A DNA stretch of 64,000 nt from Agaribacter marinus (GTDB lineage Bacteria; Pseudomonadota; Gammaproteobacteria; Enterobacterales; Alteromonadaceae), in NCBI RefSeq assembly GCF_030160655.1, contig NZ_BSOT01000006.1, positions 744,001 to 808,000 of the forward strand, written 5' to 3'. Numbering within the stretch: position 1 is the stretch's first letter; the number at the start of each line of letters is the position of its first letter. The notes beneath the pieces were generated by a model. That model had not been told where the DNA came from, ran no database searches, and was given only the letters and a program-made list of their open reading frames with translations. Both the position numbers and the translations under genes were made by a program. Positions 19,601-28,788 of this stretch are shown here, in pieces.

Positions 19601-20774
19601 CGAATACATGTGCTTTGTCGGCTTGTCCGCTGCCGTTTGTGTCTTCAAGAAGTTTGACATAATCCGAGTATTTAGAATAGCCGCTCCAAGGATATTTACC
19701 CTGATTTTTTGGGTCTTTCATCATGGATAAACGATCTTCCATTGTCTCAATGGAAATATCTTGAATACTCATGTATTTAGACATTCTACGAATATCGTTG
19801 GTGCCTTTGTCGATTCGACCAATTTCAGTGACTAACATCCGGCCCTTATCATCAAAAGTGAAAAAGCCCGTATTCTTAGTTTGTGTTTCATCAGCCCACA
19901 GCTCAATTTTCATGCCCTCAGGTATTTTTGCGCCTGACATTCTTAGCTTGGCATCTGATGTCACTTTGTTTTGTTTTAGTGGCTTAATCTTAATTTCTTT
20001 AAATTGGATTGGGTGGGTTTCTGCCTGAATAGAGATATAGCCGGAGCGTAAGTTTTTACCGCCGTAAATTTTCGAATATTTTTCTACATCGCCCACTGAT
20101 AACTGCGGGGACTCATATTCAAGTACTACTTCACCATCTACAATGTGTTTAAAATACTCTCCGCCATATACTTCGACATCAACGGTTACCCATTGGTTGC
20201 CGCCATAAGTTTTGGATACCGACTTTATGCAATGTTCGGTGATAAGCTTGCCATCCATTACGACATCAGTATTGGGTGTGCATAAATTCAATGTAGGGCG
20301 AGGTGATTCATTTATTCCGCCGAGTAGCTGAACTTCAATGCTTACTGGAAAGGATTGATCAAGTTCCATGGTTTCTGGCGGTTGGCTATGTAGCATTAGT
20401 CCGTTGTTTCGAAATGCCCAGTTCATGTCTTCAGTAATTGGCATTTCTGCATCTGTAAAACGGTAGGTCGCTCTGATCGTATAATGAGAATAGGGCGTTT
20501 TGTAAAACAAGTGCCCAAATTCACGGTTAAATGAAGGCCATTTAGTATAATCTACGGTTAAATAACCATCTTTTACCGTAAAGGTATCTCTGTAGTTTTC
20601 GCCTAATGGATAACCTGCAAATTTTGGTGTCCATCCATCGAGTGACTCGCCGTTAAATAAATGTACCCATTCATCGTCTGGGTTTTCTTTTGCATTCAAT
20701 GTAAACGTTAACATTGACATGTAAAAAGTAAGTATACATGTCGCAAATGCAGATAGTTTCCTTGTCCTGGGCAT
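16662..20774 (-). CDS. DUF1080 / sugar dehydrogenase-like propeller / HEAT / cytochrome c fusion protein
   Basis: This exported multidomain protein has 1370 residues. After a signal peptide (to about residue 28) comes a DUF1080 concanavalin-like domain (about 33-265; FNGESLDGW to [13 protein letters not shown]), a family tied to 3-keto-disaccharide hydrolysis. Residues about 285-720 form a propeller like the PVC-type membrane-bound dehydrogenase domain ([38 protein letters not shown]). About 760-1190 are HEAT repeats ([17 protein letters not shown]). The C-terminus is a cytochrome c domain with CMRCH at 1244-1248. This order suggests periplasmic oxidation of a sugar with electrons passed to the haem, plus cleavage of the keto product. 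Such fusions are typical of Planctomycetes and Verrucomicrobia. A second DUF1080 gene is at 61792-62574. Confidence 0.88.
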   Translation of the reverse strand: [1370 protein letters not shown]

Positions 20775-20937
20775 ACAATTTTCCTGTTCGTAATAATTGT
20801 TAATTCTAAATGCTCATTTAAATACTAACAATTGTAATATAACAATAAAACAGAATGTTAACATTTATGGCGTTTTCCAAGCTATGGCAAGGACTAAATT
20901 GCTAAAAAACATACATGCAAAATTAAATTTGAGTGGG
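20775..20937 (-). promoter_or_regulatory. Probable promoter region of the sugar-oxidation operon
   Basis: This AT-rich 163-bp gap precedes the fusion gene. It contains related short palindromic cores (AATTGTTA and TAACAATT) in inverted arrangement about 25 bases apart, which could be an operator. No confident -35/-10 pair was picked. Confidence 0.3.
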
Positions 20938-21741
20938 TTAAGATAAGGCCGGTTTTGCGATAGGAATGATTTGGGTGCTTGTTTCATCAAATACGGAAAT
21001 GTGTAATACAGTTCTGCCTCGTGTGCCGGCAGCATGCGTCAGATTTGTGCCTGCGTCACGGAGTGTGTTTTCATAATTGATTAGACCATCACATTTGTAA
21101 TTTCGGCAAGTCGTAGCGCGCATGTCACTAGGTAGCGCACAGCCCATTTCGCCTTGAAACACACAAGCCGCTTGGTAACTATGAGATGGTAAATATTTAC
21201 GGTAGTCATTTATCACAGTTTTTTCTGTTGGCATCTTTTCAAAAGCAGACACGTAGCGCCTAAGCGACCAATAGTCTTGAAAAGCATGCGTCTCGCCTAA
21301 ACCACAACAAGCGCCTTTACATGTGCCGCAGGCTTTCCCTAACATTGTTGATGTAAGTTCGTCATCTGCTGGCTTGAGTTCTGCCACATAAGTTGCTTCT
21401 GCATTGGGCTTTTGTTCACAAACACTTTGATATACACGTCTAAGGTGCGCTATAAATGCTTCCTTTCTGTCCTCAGGAAGCTCAACAAGGGCTTTGTCAT
21501 TATAGGGCAAAATAGCGTTTATCGGTGTTGATGGATGGTTTTCATCATTTTCAGTGGGCTGTTGGCTATGCCTAAATAATTCAACGCTCTGCTGGATAAC
21601 TTGATTTACCTTCGTTTTATGTTCAAGTATCTCTGCTTGGACGCGCGCTCGTTGACAAGGGTTCTGACTACAATAGGGGCTTCTATTGTAGTCAATATAC
21701 GCCATACTTTGGTGGCAGTGTTTACAAAGATAATTTAGCAC
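20938..21741 (-). CDS. Cys-rich putative metal-binding protein at the end of the T6SS operon
   Basis: This encodes 267 residues from a GTG at 21741 behind GGGGA. An N-terminal ribbon has Cys6, Cys9, Cys24 and Cys29 (YLCKHCHQS ... PYCSQNPC). A central CGTCKGACC block (Cys138, 141, 145, 146) and later cysteines in CVFQGEMGC and CRNYKC resemble the CxxCxxCC putative zinc- or iron-chelating family. It starts 31 bases after clpV in the same orientation, so it is probably the last gene of the minus-strand T6SS operon. It is not a known T6SS component. Metal binding is likely; the role is unknown. Confidence 0.6.
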   Translation of the reverse strand: MLNYLCKHCHQSMAYIDYNRSPYCSQNPCQRARVQAEILEHKTKVNQVIQQSVELFRHSQQPTENDENHPSTPINAILPYNDKALVELPEDRKEAFIAHLRRVYQSVCEQKPNAEATYVAELKPADDELTSTMLGKACGTCKGACCGLGETHAFQDYWSLRRYVSAFEKMPTEKTVINDYRKYLPSHSYQAACVFQGEMGCALPSDMRATTCRNYKCDGLINYENTLRDAGTNLTHAAGTRGRTVLHISVFDETSTQIIPIAKPALS

Positions 21742-21772
21742 AGCAACGTCCCCAACATGTTGAATCCCTTTG

Positions 21773-24553
21773 CTAATGACTTACTGCATAAACAAACTCA
21801 CCGCCCTTTGCATCTACACTAACACTGACAACAGGTTCACCTGCTAACATTTGGTTTAAGAATCGGTTGCTTAATTCAGGTAGTAATGTATTTGTCAGTA
21901 TTGAGTCAATCATCCGGCCGCCACTTTCTAATTCTGTGCATCGACTAACGACAAGATCGACTACACTATCTGAGTAAGAAAATACGATCCCTTGTCCTGT
22001 TTCAACACGATGTTTAATTCGGTTGAGTTGAAGTCTTGCAATTGCATCTATCATTTCGTTTGACAGTGGATAATACGGAATCGAGACAATTCGGCCTAGC
22101 AAGGCCGCAGGAAAAATTTTCAACTGAGGTTCACGTAATGCTTTAGCAATGCCGTCTGGTTCCGGCATTAGGTCTGGGTCACTACACATATTCATGATTA
22201 AATCGCTACCAACATTTGACGTGAGTAAAATTAACGTATTTTTAAAGTCGATCATTCGACCTTCACCATCCTCCATGACACCTTTGTCGAATACTTGAAA
22301 GAATATTTCGTGTACGTCAGGATGCGCTTTTTCTACTTCATCCAATAATACGACGGAGTACGGCTTTCGTCTTACGGCTTCTGTTAAAATACCGCCTTCA
22401 CCATAGCCGACATACCCTGGAGGAGCGCCTTTTAATGTGGATACGGTATGTGACTCCTGAAATTCACTCATATTAATTGTAATCACATTTTGCTCACCAC
22501 CATAGAGTGATTCAGCTAAGGTTAGTGCTGTTTCGGTTTTCCCTGTACCTGAAGGTCCACAAAGCATAAACACGCCGATGGGTTTGTTTGGGTTGTCTAA
22601 TCCAGCCCGAGAGGTTTGAATACGCTTAGCAATCATTTCCATTGCATGGTCTTGGCCAATAACGCGTTGCTTCATGATGTCCGCTAAGCTCAATACCACA
22701 TTTATCTCGTCGCTTACCATTTTACCTACTGGAATCCCTGTCCAATCCGCTACTACAGCGGCAATCGCTTGCTCATCACATGCGGCAAGGATTAAAGGGC
22801 TTTCGCCTTGTAAGCTTTCTAGGGCATTATGCAGACGTGCAAGTTCTTGTTTGGTCTCATCGATATCTTTTTCATAATCAGGTGAATCCATTACATCCAC
22901 GTCACTCTCAATAGCAGTGCTCTCAACAACGTCGCCGTCGACGGCCTCGCTAGCCTCTCCTTCGTTGTGGATATTTTCGGTCGATAACGAAGCTTTTTGA
23001 GCGCTGATGAGATCTCTTAATTTGCGTCTTGCTGCGAGTACACCATCCACGGTCTCTTTTTCTTGATTCCACTTACCTGTCAATTCGGATTCTCGCAGTT
23101 TTTCTTCTGCTAATTCTGACGTAACCTTGTCCATTCGTGCAGTATCTTCCATGCCGATCGCGGCTTCATTTTCTAACACGGTATATTCTTTGTTTAGGTT
23201 TTCAATACGTTGTTTACAATCTTCCAATTCTGCAGGCGTTGCAAATTGACTGACAGCAACTCGAGCCGCTGCAGTGTCTAAAAGGCTAACGGCTTTATCT
23301 GGTAATTGGCGAGCGGGAATGTACCGATGGGAAAGTTTAACAGCGGATTCAATGGCTGAGTCAAGAATTTCCACATGGTGATGTTTTTCAAGCATACCTG
23401 CAATGTTACGTAGCATTAATATTGCGCGGGCTTCACTAGGTTCTTCTACTTTTACCACTTGAAAACGTCGCGTAAGCGCCGGGTCTTTTTCGATATGCTT
23501 TTTATATTCAGCCCAGGTAGTTGCACCAATTGTGCGAAGCTCTCCGCGAGCTAGTGCTGGTTTGAGCAGATTAGCTGCATCACCGGTGCCTGCTGCTCCG
23601 CCTGCACCGACTAAAGTATGCGTTTCGTCTATGAACATAATGATTGGGGTAGGTGAAGATTTTACTTCTTCGATAACTTGTTTAAGTCGGTTTTCAAATT
23701 CACCTTTCATACTCGCGCCGGCCTGTAAAAGGCCAATGTCTAAACATAAGAGTTTTACATTTTTTAATAATGGGGGTACGTCGCCCTTATTTATGCGATG
23801 AGCAAAACCCTCAACAACAGCGGTTTTTCCTACACCAGCTTCGCCAGTAAGTATTGGGTTATTCTGACGCCGCCGCATGAGAATGTCGATGAGCTGTCTT
23901 ATTTCTTCGTCTCTGCCAATGATAGGGTCAAGATCGCCATTAGCCGCTTGTGCCGTTAAGTCAGTGGTGAATTGCTGTAAGGCTTCTTGTTTTCCCATCT
24001 CTGCGGGCGACATTGCTTGACTATCTACGCCAGGTTCGCTACCAATCGCGCTACCATCATTTGCTGACAATTCATCCTCAGTGGAGCCAGCAAGAATACC
24101 TCGTAAATCGTCACTTAGCGCTTCAGCCTTGATTTTCTTGAATTCACCAGACATGTTAAGTAGCGCACTGCTCAGCGCTCGTGTTTTTAACATACCAACC
24201 ACTACATACCCCATTCGGACTTTAGAATCGCCATACACTAAACTGCCATATACCCAGCCTCGCTCTATCGAGTCTTCGATGTGACTTGATAAATCTGATA
24301 TTGATGTTGCTCCTCTGGGGAGTGAGTCTAAGGCATTTGTCATATCTTTTGCGATAATTGAAGGGTCTAAATCAAAATGTCGAATAATTTTGTGAATGTC
24401 TGAATCTTGCAACTGCAATATTTGTTGGAACCAATGGACTAGTTCTACATAAGGGTTACCGCGCAATTTGCAGAATACTGTTGCGCTTTCTACTGCCTTG
24501 TATGCAAGTGAATTTAACTTACCGAAAAGATTAACTCGACTAATTTCTGCCAT
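21773..24553 (-). CDS. tssH: T6SS disassembly ATPase ClpV (TssH)
   Basis: This 926-residue AAA+ protein recycles the contracted TssB-TssC sheath. The N-terminal domain (SRVNLFGKLNSLAYKAVESA) is of the ClpV type rather than ClpB. The first ATPase has Walker A GEAGVGKT (237-244) and FIDETHTL; the second has GPSGTGKT (666-673) and LLDEVEKAHP. A coiled middle domain lies between them and includes a longer than usual acidic insert near 540-565. It follows tssG by 25 bases. Assignment is secure from sequence and context. Confidence 0.96.
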   Translation of the reverse strand: MAEISRVNLFGKLNSLAYKAVESATVFCKLRGNPYVELVHWFQQILQLQDSDIHKIIRHFDLDPSIIAKDMTNALDSLPRGATSISDLSSHIEDSIERGWVYGSLVYGDSKVRMGYVVVGMLKTRALSSALLNMSGEFKKIKAEALSDDLRGILAGSTEDELSANDGSAIGSEPGVDSQAMSPAEMGKQEALQQFTTDLTAQAANGDLDPIIGRDEEIRQLIDILMRRRQNNPILTGEAGVGKTAVVEGFAHRINKGDVPPLLKNVKLLCLDIGLLQAGASMKGEFENRLKQVIEEVKSSPTPIIMFIDETHTLVGAGGAAGTGDAANLLKPALARGELRTIGATTWAEYKKHIEKDPALTRRFQVVKVEEPSEARAILMLRNIAGMLEKHHHVEILDSAIESAVKLSHRYIPARQLPDKAVSLLDTAAARVAVSQFATPAELEDCKQRIENLNKEYTVLENEAAIGMEDTARMDKVTSELAEEKLRESELTGKWNQEKETVDGVLAARRKLRDLISAQKASLSTENIHNEGEASEAVDGDVVESTAIESDVDVMDSPDYEKDIDETKQELARLHNALESLQGESPLILAACDEQAIAAVVADWTGIPVGKMVSDEINVVLSLADIMKQRVIGQDHAMEMIAKRIQTSRAGLDNPNKPIGVFMLCGPSGTGKTETALTLAESLYGGEQNVITINMSEFQESHTVSTLKGAPPGYVGYGEGGILTEAVRRKPYSVVLLDEVEKAHPDVHEIFFQVFDKGVMEDGEGRMIDFKNTLILLTSNVGSDLIMNMCSDPDLMPEPDGIAKALREPQLKIFPAALLGRIVSIPYYPLSNEMIDAIARLQLNRIKHRVETGQGIVFSYSDSVVDLVVSRCTELESGGRMIDSILTNTLLPELSNRFLNQMLAGEPVVSVSVDAKGGEFVYAVSH

Positions 24554-24578
24554 GATGTGTATTCCTTCTTTTAATGAG

Positions 24579-25610
24579 CTAGCAAACTCGTTGGTATACT
24601 ACAGCTGCTGTTGGTTGATTGTTCGATGCGAGTTTTCCTCTACACCATGTATTAATACCTAATCTCGATTTGCCTAAACAAGTAACACGCGTTTGCTTCG
24701 GTTTTAATAGAATTTTAATAGAAAATGAATACTCGCAACCCACGTGTTTTATGGCCAAGCGTTTTACATTTGTCATGCGGCTTTTGTCATCGATAAGAGA
24801 AATGTATTCCTCGTATGTCAATGGCCCGACAATAATGGAAAAATTAAAGCTCCGTTGGTGGGTTCTGTTGCCCAAAATTGTATCCTGACCTAAACGTGTG
24901 TTTACATAGCCGAGTTGGCTTTGCTCTTCGTTCCTGAGTGTATACCATTCACCTTCGAACTCTTGAATTTCAACTGGTTGATGTAAATATTCGCTTAGTA
25001 TCTGTGACAAGATACCTGCACTTCTATTTTGTTGGCTAAATAAACCAGCTAAATGTTGTTGCACTTGGTTTAAATCAGTAAATGACAGTGACGCTTCTTT
25101 GCCATTTGGATTGTCGGTTTGCCCATAAAATACAGATAGCCGTTGACGAAAATGATCAGCGCCAGGCCGGTCATGGCATACTGCAGGCTGGCTGTCCGCC
25201 CAAGCGCGATAAAACAAGGAGATAAAGCGGTGATGAAAGATATCGAGAAATTCTGTTAGCGTCTTGTCGTGAATACGATATTGTCGCTCAATGGCATATT
25301 CTGTTATGTGTGTGGGTAAAGGACCGTTGTGGCCGAGCAAGCCCCAGTAGCTATTCCTCAGCTTATAATTGCCATTGACATCTTCAAATCGAACATCTGT
25401 AAAAGCCGAAGAATGGAAATGCAGTAACGGTGCTTGACCAAATCTCAATGCATCTTGTTTAGGTGAAACTGAATATCCTATTCTTTCTGCAAGCGGCGCA
25501 TTGGCATCTAAATACCGCAACAGCGGCGTAAACCCTTGTTTATAGAGTTCTTCTTGATCACTTACAAGGTGCTCTAAATAGCGCTTCGTAAGCCGATTCG
25601 AATGGGCCAC
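24579..25610 (-). CDS. tssG: T6SS baseplate protein TssG
   Basis: This 343-residue protein is the TssG (ImpH/VasB) baseplate wedge subunit. Family features include GFTPLLRYLDANAPL near the N-terminus, NSYWGLLGHNGPLPTHITEY, the ADSQPAVCHDRPGADHFR region and a C-terminal LGKSRLGINTWC. Its start overlaps the tssF end by 37 bases, the usual coupling in T6SS operons. It acts with TssF, TssE and TssK in the cytoplasmic baseplate. Confidence 0.94.
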   Translation of the reverse strand: MAHSNRLTKRYLEHLVSDQEELYKQGFTPLLRYLDANAPLAERIGYSVSPKQDALRFGQAPLLHFHSSAFTDVRFEDVNGNYKLRNSYWGLLGHNGPLPTHITEYAIERQYRIHDKTLTEFLDIFHHRFISLFYRAWADSQPAVCHDRPGADHFRQRLSVFYGQTDNPNGKEASLSFTDLNQVQQHLAGLFSQQNRSAGILSQILSEYLHQPVEIQEFEGEWYTLRNEEQSQLGYVNTRLGQDTILGNRTHQRSFNFSIIVGPLTYEEYISLIDDKSRMTNVKRLAIKHVGCEYSFSIKILLKPKQTRVTCLGKSRLGINTWCRGKLASNNQPTAAVVYQRVC

Positions 25611-27445
25611 CGATGCACCTCTCCACGATTTGATGAATGTAACACAAGTTGCGTAAATGAATTAAGGCTAACGTAATTTGCAAAGAAACGATCTAGTACC
25701 ATGCCCAGCATAAAAATACTGTTTCCTTCGTAAGCCATTTCATCCAGTGTAATCTTTATTTCTACCCCTCGGCCAAAACAAATAGGCCCTGAAAAAGGCA
25801 ATCTGCTTGTTATTTGGCGTGTTTGAACATTAATAATACCGTCGATTTGTTTACTTGCGGTATGGTCATTTTTGTTCATCATTAAGCTCAATAACGTTTT
25901 TAGCGATGTTAAGGCGTCACCCTCGCTTTCGTTGCTCATACCCAAGAAGTTGATCGACAATTGGTTAATTAAATCCCAAGCCACGTTTCCTTCACTAAGT
26001 GGGGGAGAGGGTCTTGTCGGCTCACCAACACACCTAACTGCCTCACAGGGGGCACCAGTTTCAATCGTAAAGTCAGTGGTGCTTTTTCCTAATGGCATCA
26101 TTAAGGGCAAATCACGGTTGCAGCAAAGTGTTTCTACTGACAGCTGACGCAAATTTTCAGCGTATGGTGCATTTTTGGGGTCCACCAGAGATAAACTAAG
26201 TTCTGTGCCGATATAGCTAGAGCGGTGTCCAAATTTACGTTCATTTACACTGAGTGTACGTGTACTTCTGGTGGTCGTGAAGTAGCCTCGATGCTGTAAA
26301 TTCGGTTTATCATCACTACCATATAATGGGAGAAATTGTGATGTGGATTCTACGCCACTGCTAAACCCTTTTACGTCGGTTACTGCACACACTTCATAAT
26401 CTAAAGGACGCAGTTTATCTGGCACAACATGGAGCTCGTTGCTCACGCGAGACACATTAATTCTATCAGCTCGTTTCGGGAATAAATTGATTGCCGGGCT
26501 ACAGTGCAACGCAAAATTATCGGCGGAGACCAAATTTTCAAGCCGTTTATCATTATGATCTAGTAGCAGTAGCAGTTGTACTTTGCTTTCATGGCATTGT
26601 TCAAAGGTAGGTCGTAAGTTATTTAGCGCCAAAAACAAATATCGCCGAGTAAACGCAAAATATTCTCTGAGTAACCTAAAGCCATCAAACTGCCGGTTAC
26701 AATAAGGTAAAAGCGCGTCATCTTTATCGTAGCCTAACGGTGACAAGTCAGTAGGCGCTTTTTCTCTGCGCCACAGCTTATCACCCGTTTTATACATGAG
26801 TCCTTTAAAGCCTTTAAATAAAGCTTCAAATAGATACAGTGGAAATGATTCGCTGCCTCGGATATGAAGATTCAAACTATCCATCATAATTTCAGAGAAT
26901 TTTATATTTGGCGCAGTTTCGAGCGTTATCAAAATACCACTCTTCGGTTGATAGGGTAGCAGCCCCCGATTTACGTATGAGGCTAAGTCTTGTGCATTAA
27001 CATATTCTGCCTGAGTAAGTCTAACCGGCCAAAGCGTTACAGCATGTGACGTACGGTATTCACAAGCGGTTTGTTCTCCCTTACTCAACAAACTATGTAA
27101 AGGCGTTTGTCTTGGCATGTTGACGCCTTCAAGTAAACTGCCTTCTTCAAAGTCTGGTGTAAACTGTGCGATAAGCATAGAAGGTAAAGGTTGTAAAAAT
27201 GTTGGAAATAGCAGCTCTAATAAATGCTGGGTAAATTGTGGGAAAGAAGCGTCTAGCTTGAGATGTATGCGCGCGGATAAAAAAGCAAAGCCTTCCAACA
27301 ACCTTTCAACGTAGGGGTCTGAGCAATCAAAACCATCAAGTCCTAATCTACCAGCAATTTTGGGGTATTCCTTGGCGAACTCGGCGCCAGATTCGCGAAT
27401 GAACTTTAGTTCCTGGTTGTATAGTTCAAGAAATTTTGCTTCCAT
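25574..27445 (-). CDS. tssF: T6SS baseplate protein TssF
   Basis: This 623-residue protein is the TssF (ImpG/VasA) wedge subunit. The opening FLELYNQELKFIRESGAEF and EYPKIAGRLGL are diagnostic, followed by DPYVERLLEGFAFLSARI. The length is typical. It lies six bases after tssE and overlaps tssG. It assembles with TssG and TssE around the spike complex. Confidence 0.96.
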   Translation of the reverse strand: MEAKFLELYNQELKFIRESGAEFAKEYPKIAGRLGLDGFDCSDPYVERLLEGFAFLSARIHLKLDASFPQFTQHLLELLFPTFLQPLPSMLIAQFTPDFEEGSLLEGVNMPRQTPLHSLLSKGEQTACEYRTSHAVTLWPVRLTQAEYVNAQDLASYVNRGLLPYQPKSGILITLETAPNIKFSEIMMDSLNLHIRGSESFPLYLFEALFKGFKGLMYKTGDKLWRREKAPTDLSPLGYDKDDALLPYCNRQFDGFRLLREYFAFTRRYLFLALNNLRPTFEQCHESKVQLLLLLDHNDKRLENLVSADNFALHCSPAINLFPKRADRINVSRVSNELHVVPDKLRPLDYEVCAVTDVKGFSSGVESTSQFLPLYGSDDKPNLQHRGYFTTTRSTRTLSVNERKFGHRSSYIGTELSLSLVDPKNAPYAENLRQLSVETLCCNRDLPLMMPLGKSTTDFTIETGAPCEAVRCVGEPTRPSPPLSEGNVAWDLINQLSINFLGMSNESEGDALTSLKTLLSLMMNKNDHTASKQIDGIINVQTRQITSRLPFSGPICFGRGVEIKITLDEMAYEGNSIFMLGMVLDRFFANYVSLNSFTQLVLHSSNRGEVHRWPIRIGLRSAI

Positions 27446-27451
27446 GGATAT

Positions 27452-27952
27452 TTACCGCCACTGTCCTAATGAAAGACTACCGTTTTCGATGTCAACGTCG
27501 GTTTTCAGAAATAATTGTAGCGGTAAAGGTTGTGCCCAGAGGTCACCCGTTATTTCAAATGATAAGGTATTACCGCTCATTTCTTCTTTCGCTAAATGTA
27601 CTTTTATTTTTAATGTCCTAGGAATAATACGAGGTTCATAATTTTTAATGCTTTTTACAAGTTCTCTTTCAATTGCTTTAGCGCTCATCGCTAAGGCGTT
27701 TACGCCTGATAGATCGAGAATACCGTAATTTAATGTAGATTTTTGTATTTCAGGGTAGTCAGATAAATCCATATTTGCAGAAGCATGCACACTGTTTAGC
27801 AGCCATGCTAAATCTCTTTGAACAAGCTCTTTAAGCCGAGAAACAGAAATAACTCTTTTCTCTCTTGATTCACTCAATTTTTGAGGATCGTCATCAGACA
27901 ATCTATCCAATAGTGAGAGTTGCAATCGCTCTTTTTGAGAAAGTTCAGGCAT
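27452..27952 (-). CDS. tssE: T6SS baseplate protein TssE (gp25-like)
   Basis: This 166-residue protein belongs to the phage gp25/TssE lysozyme-like family. The SLLDRLSDDDP opening and the segment RDLAWLLNSVHAS, then YGILDLSG, are typical, as is the C-terminal LSFEITGDLWAQPLPLQLFLKTDVD strand region. It starts the sheath polymerisation platform. It precedes tssF by six bases. Confidence 0.93.
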   Translation of the reverse strand: MPELSQKERLQLSLLDRLSDDDPQKLSESREKRVISVSRLKELVQRDLAWLLNSVHASANMDLSDYPEIQKSTLNYGILDLSGVNALAMSAKAIERELVKSIKNYEPRIIPRTLKIKVHLAKEEMSGNTLSFEITGDLWAQPLPLQLFLKTDVDIENGSLSLGQWR

Positions 27953-28005
27953 TGTATTTGATTACACGCATTTTGGAGTATTAAAAATATTGAGGTAATG
28001 CATAT

Positions 28006-28788
28006 TTACTCAAATACGATCGACGTGATATCCAGAAGTGGATATTCATTGTCTTCAGAAATGAGTACACGTTGGCCGTTACCAATAAAAAAATGTTCTA
28101 CCGGTTCATCCCAATCGCAGGTTCGTGATAGTAGTTGTTGATCGGTTGTGTTGCCATGAATTGGATACCTAACGGGCACAAAAACAATCAGTTTTCCGTT
28201 GTTTTTGAGTGTTAAATTTGCAGGGCGCCAAACCAAATCCCTAAGATCTTCTACCGGCTCAAAGTGCAATTCTTTTATATACTCAAAGGGCAGCCAATAG
28301 TAGCCGCCATTCAGCATCACTTCGATTGATGGGCCAAATCTTACATCGCCATCGCTTAACCAAGAAAATGCTTTCCCATCGACTTTTCCACTCGATGTTG
28401 ACGCTAGTTCGATACCATTGTTTAGCAAGGTTTGTGCTTCTTGGTATTTTCCAGCGCTAGCTTGCTCATAAGCTTGTACGTAGTAGGCTAACCAGTCTAA
28501 TGGTTCTCCAAAACATGTTGGCTCGATATCGCCTGCGATTACTCGCTCTCTTTTAGCCTCACAGTCGATGAGTTGTTTGTAAGTATTTACTAATGCTAGG
28601 GTGCTATCAGATAATCCTTTGAGGACCTCTAGTTGACTTAATGCTCGCTTCCAATCACGTTCAATACAGGAAAGCTGGAATAAGAATATACGTAGCTCAA
28701 CATTGCTTGGATCTTGTTTAACTTGGGTAAAAAGTTGCGCTTTACATTCAGCCAGTTGGCCCTGTTTTAGTAGTGTGGCGGCATCCAT
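28006..28788 (-). CDS. tagJ: T6SS accessory protein TagJ (ImpE-like)
   Basis: This encodes 260 residues from the ATG at 28788; an upstream ATG at 28824 is possible but less like the family start. The N-terminal half is TPR-like (LLKQGQLAECKAQLFTQVKQDP) and the C-terminal half is the ImpE domain (WLSDGDVRFGPSIEVMLNGGYYWLPF, LRDLVWRPANL). In Pseudomonas the counterpart HsiE1 binds the sheath protein TssB and may tune ClpV action. Its place between hcp and tssE fits that class of system. Confidence 0.9.
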   Translation of the reverse strand: MDAATLLKQGQLAECKAQLFTQVKQDPSNVELRIFLFQLSCIERDWKRALSQLEVLKGLSDSTLALVNTYKQLIDCEAKRERVIAGDIEPTCFGEPLDWLAYYVQAYEQASAGKYQEAQTLLNNGIELASTSSGKVDGKAFSWLSDGDVRFGPSIEVMLNGGYYWLPFEYIKELHFEPVEDLRDLVWRPANLTLKNNGKLIVFVPVRYPIHGNTTDQQLLSRTCDWDEPVEHFFIGNGQRVLISEDNEYPLLDITSIVFE

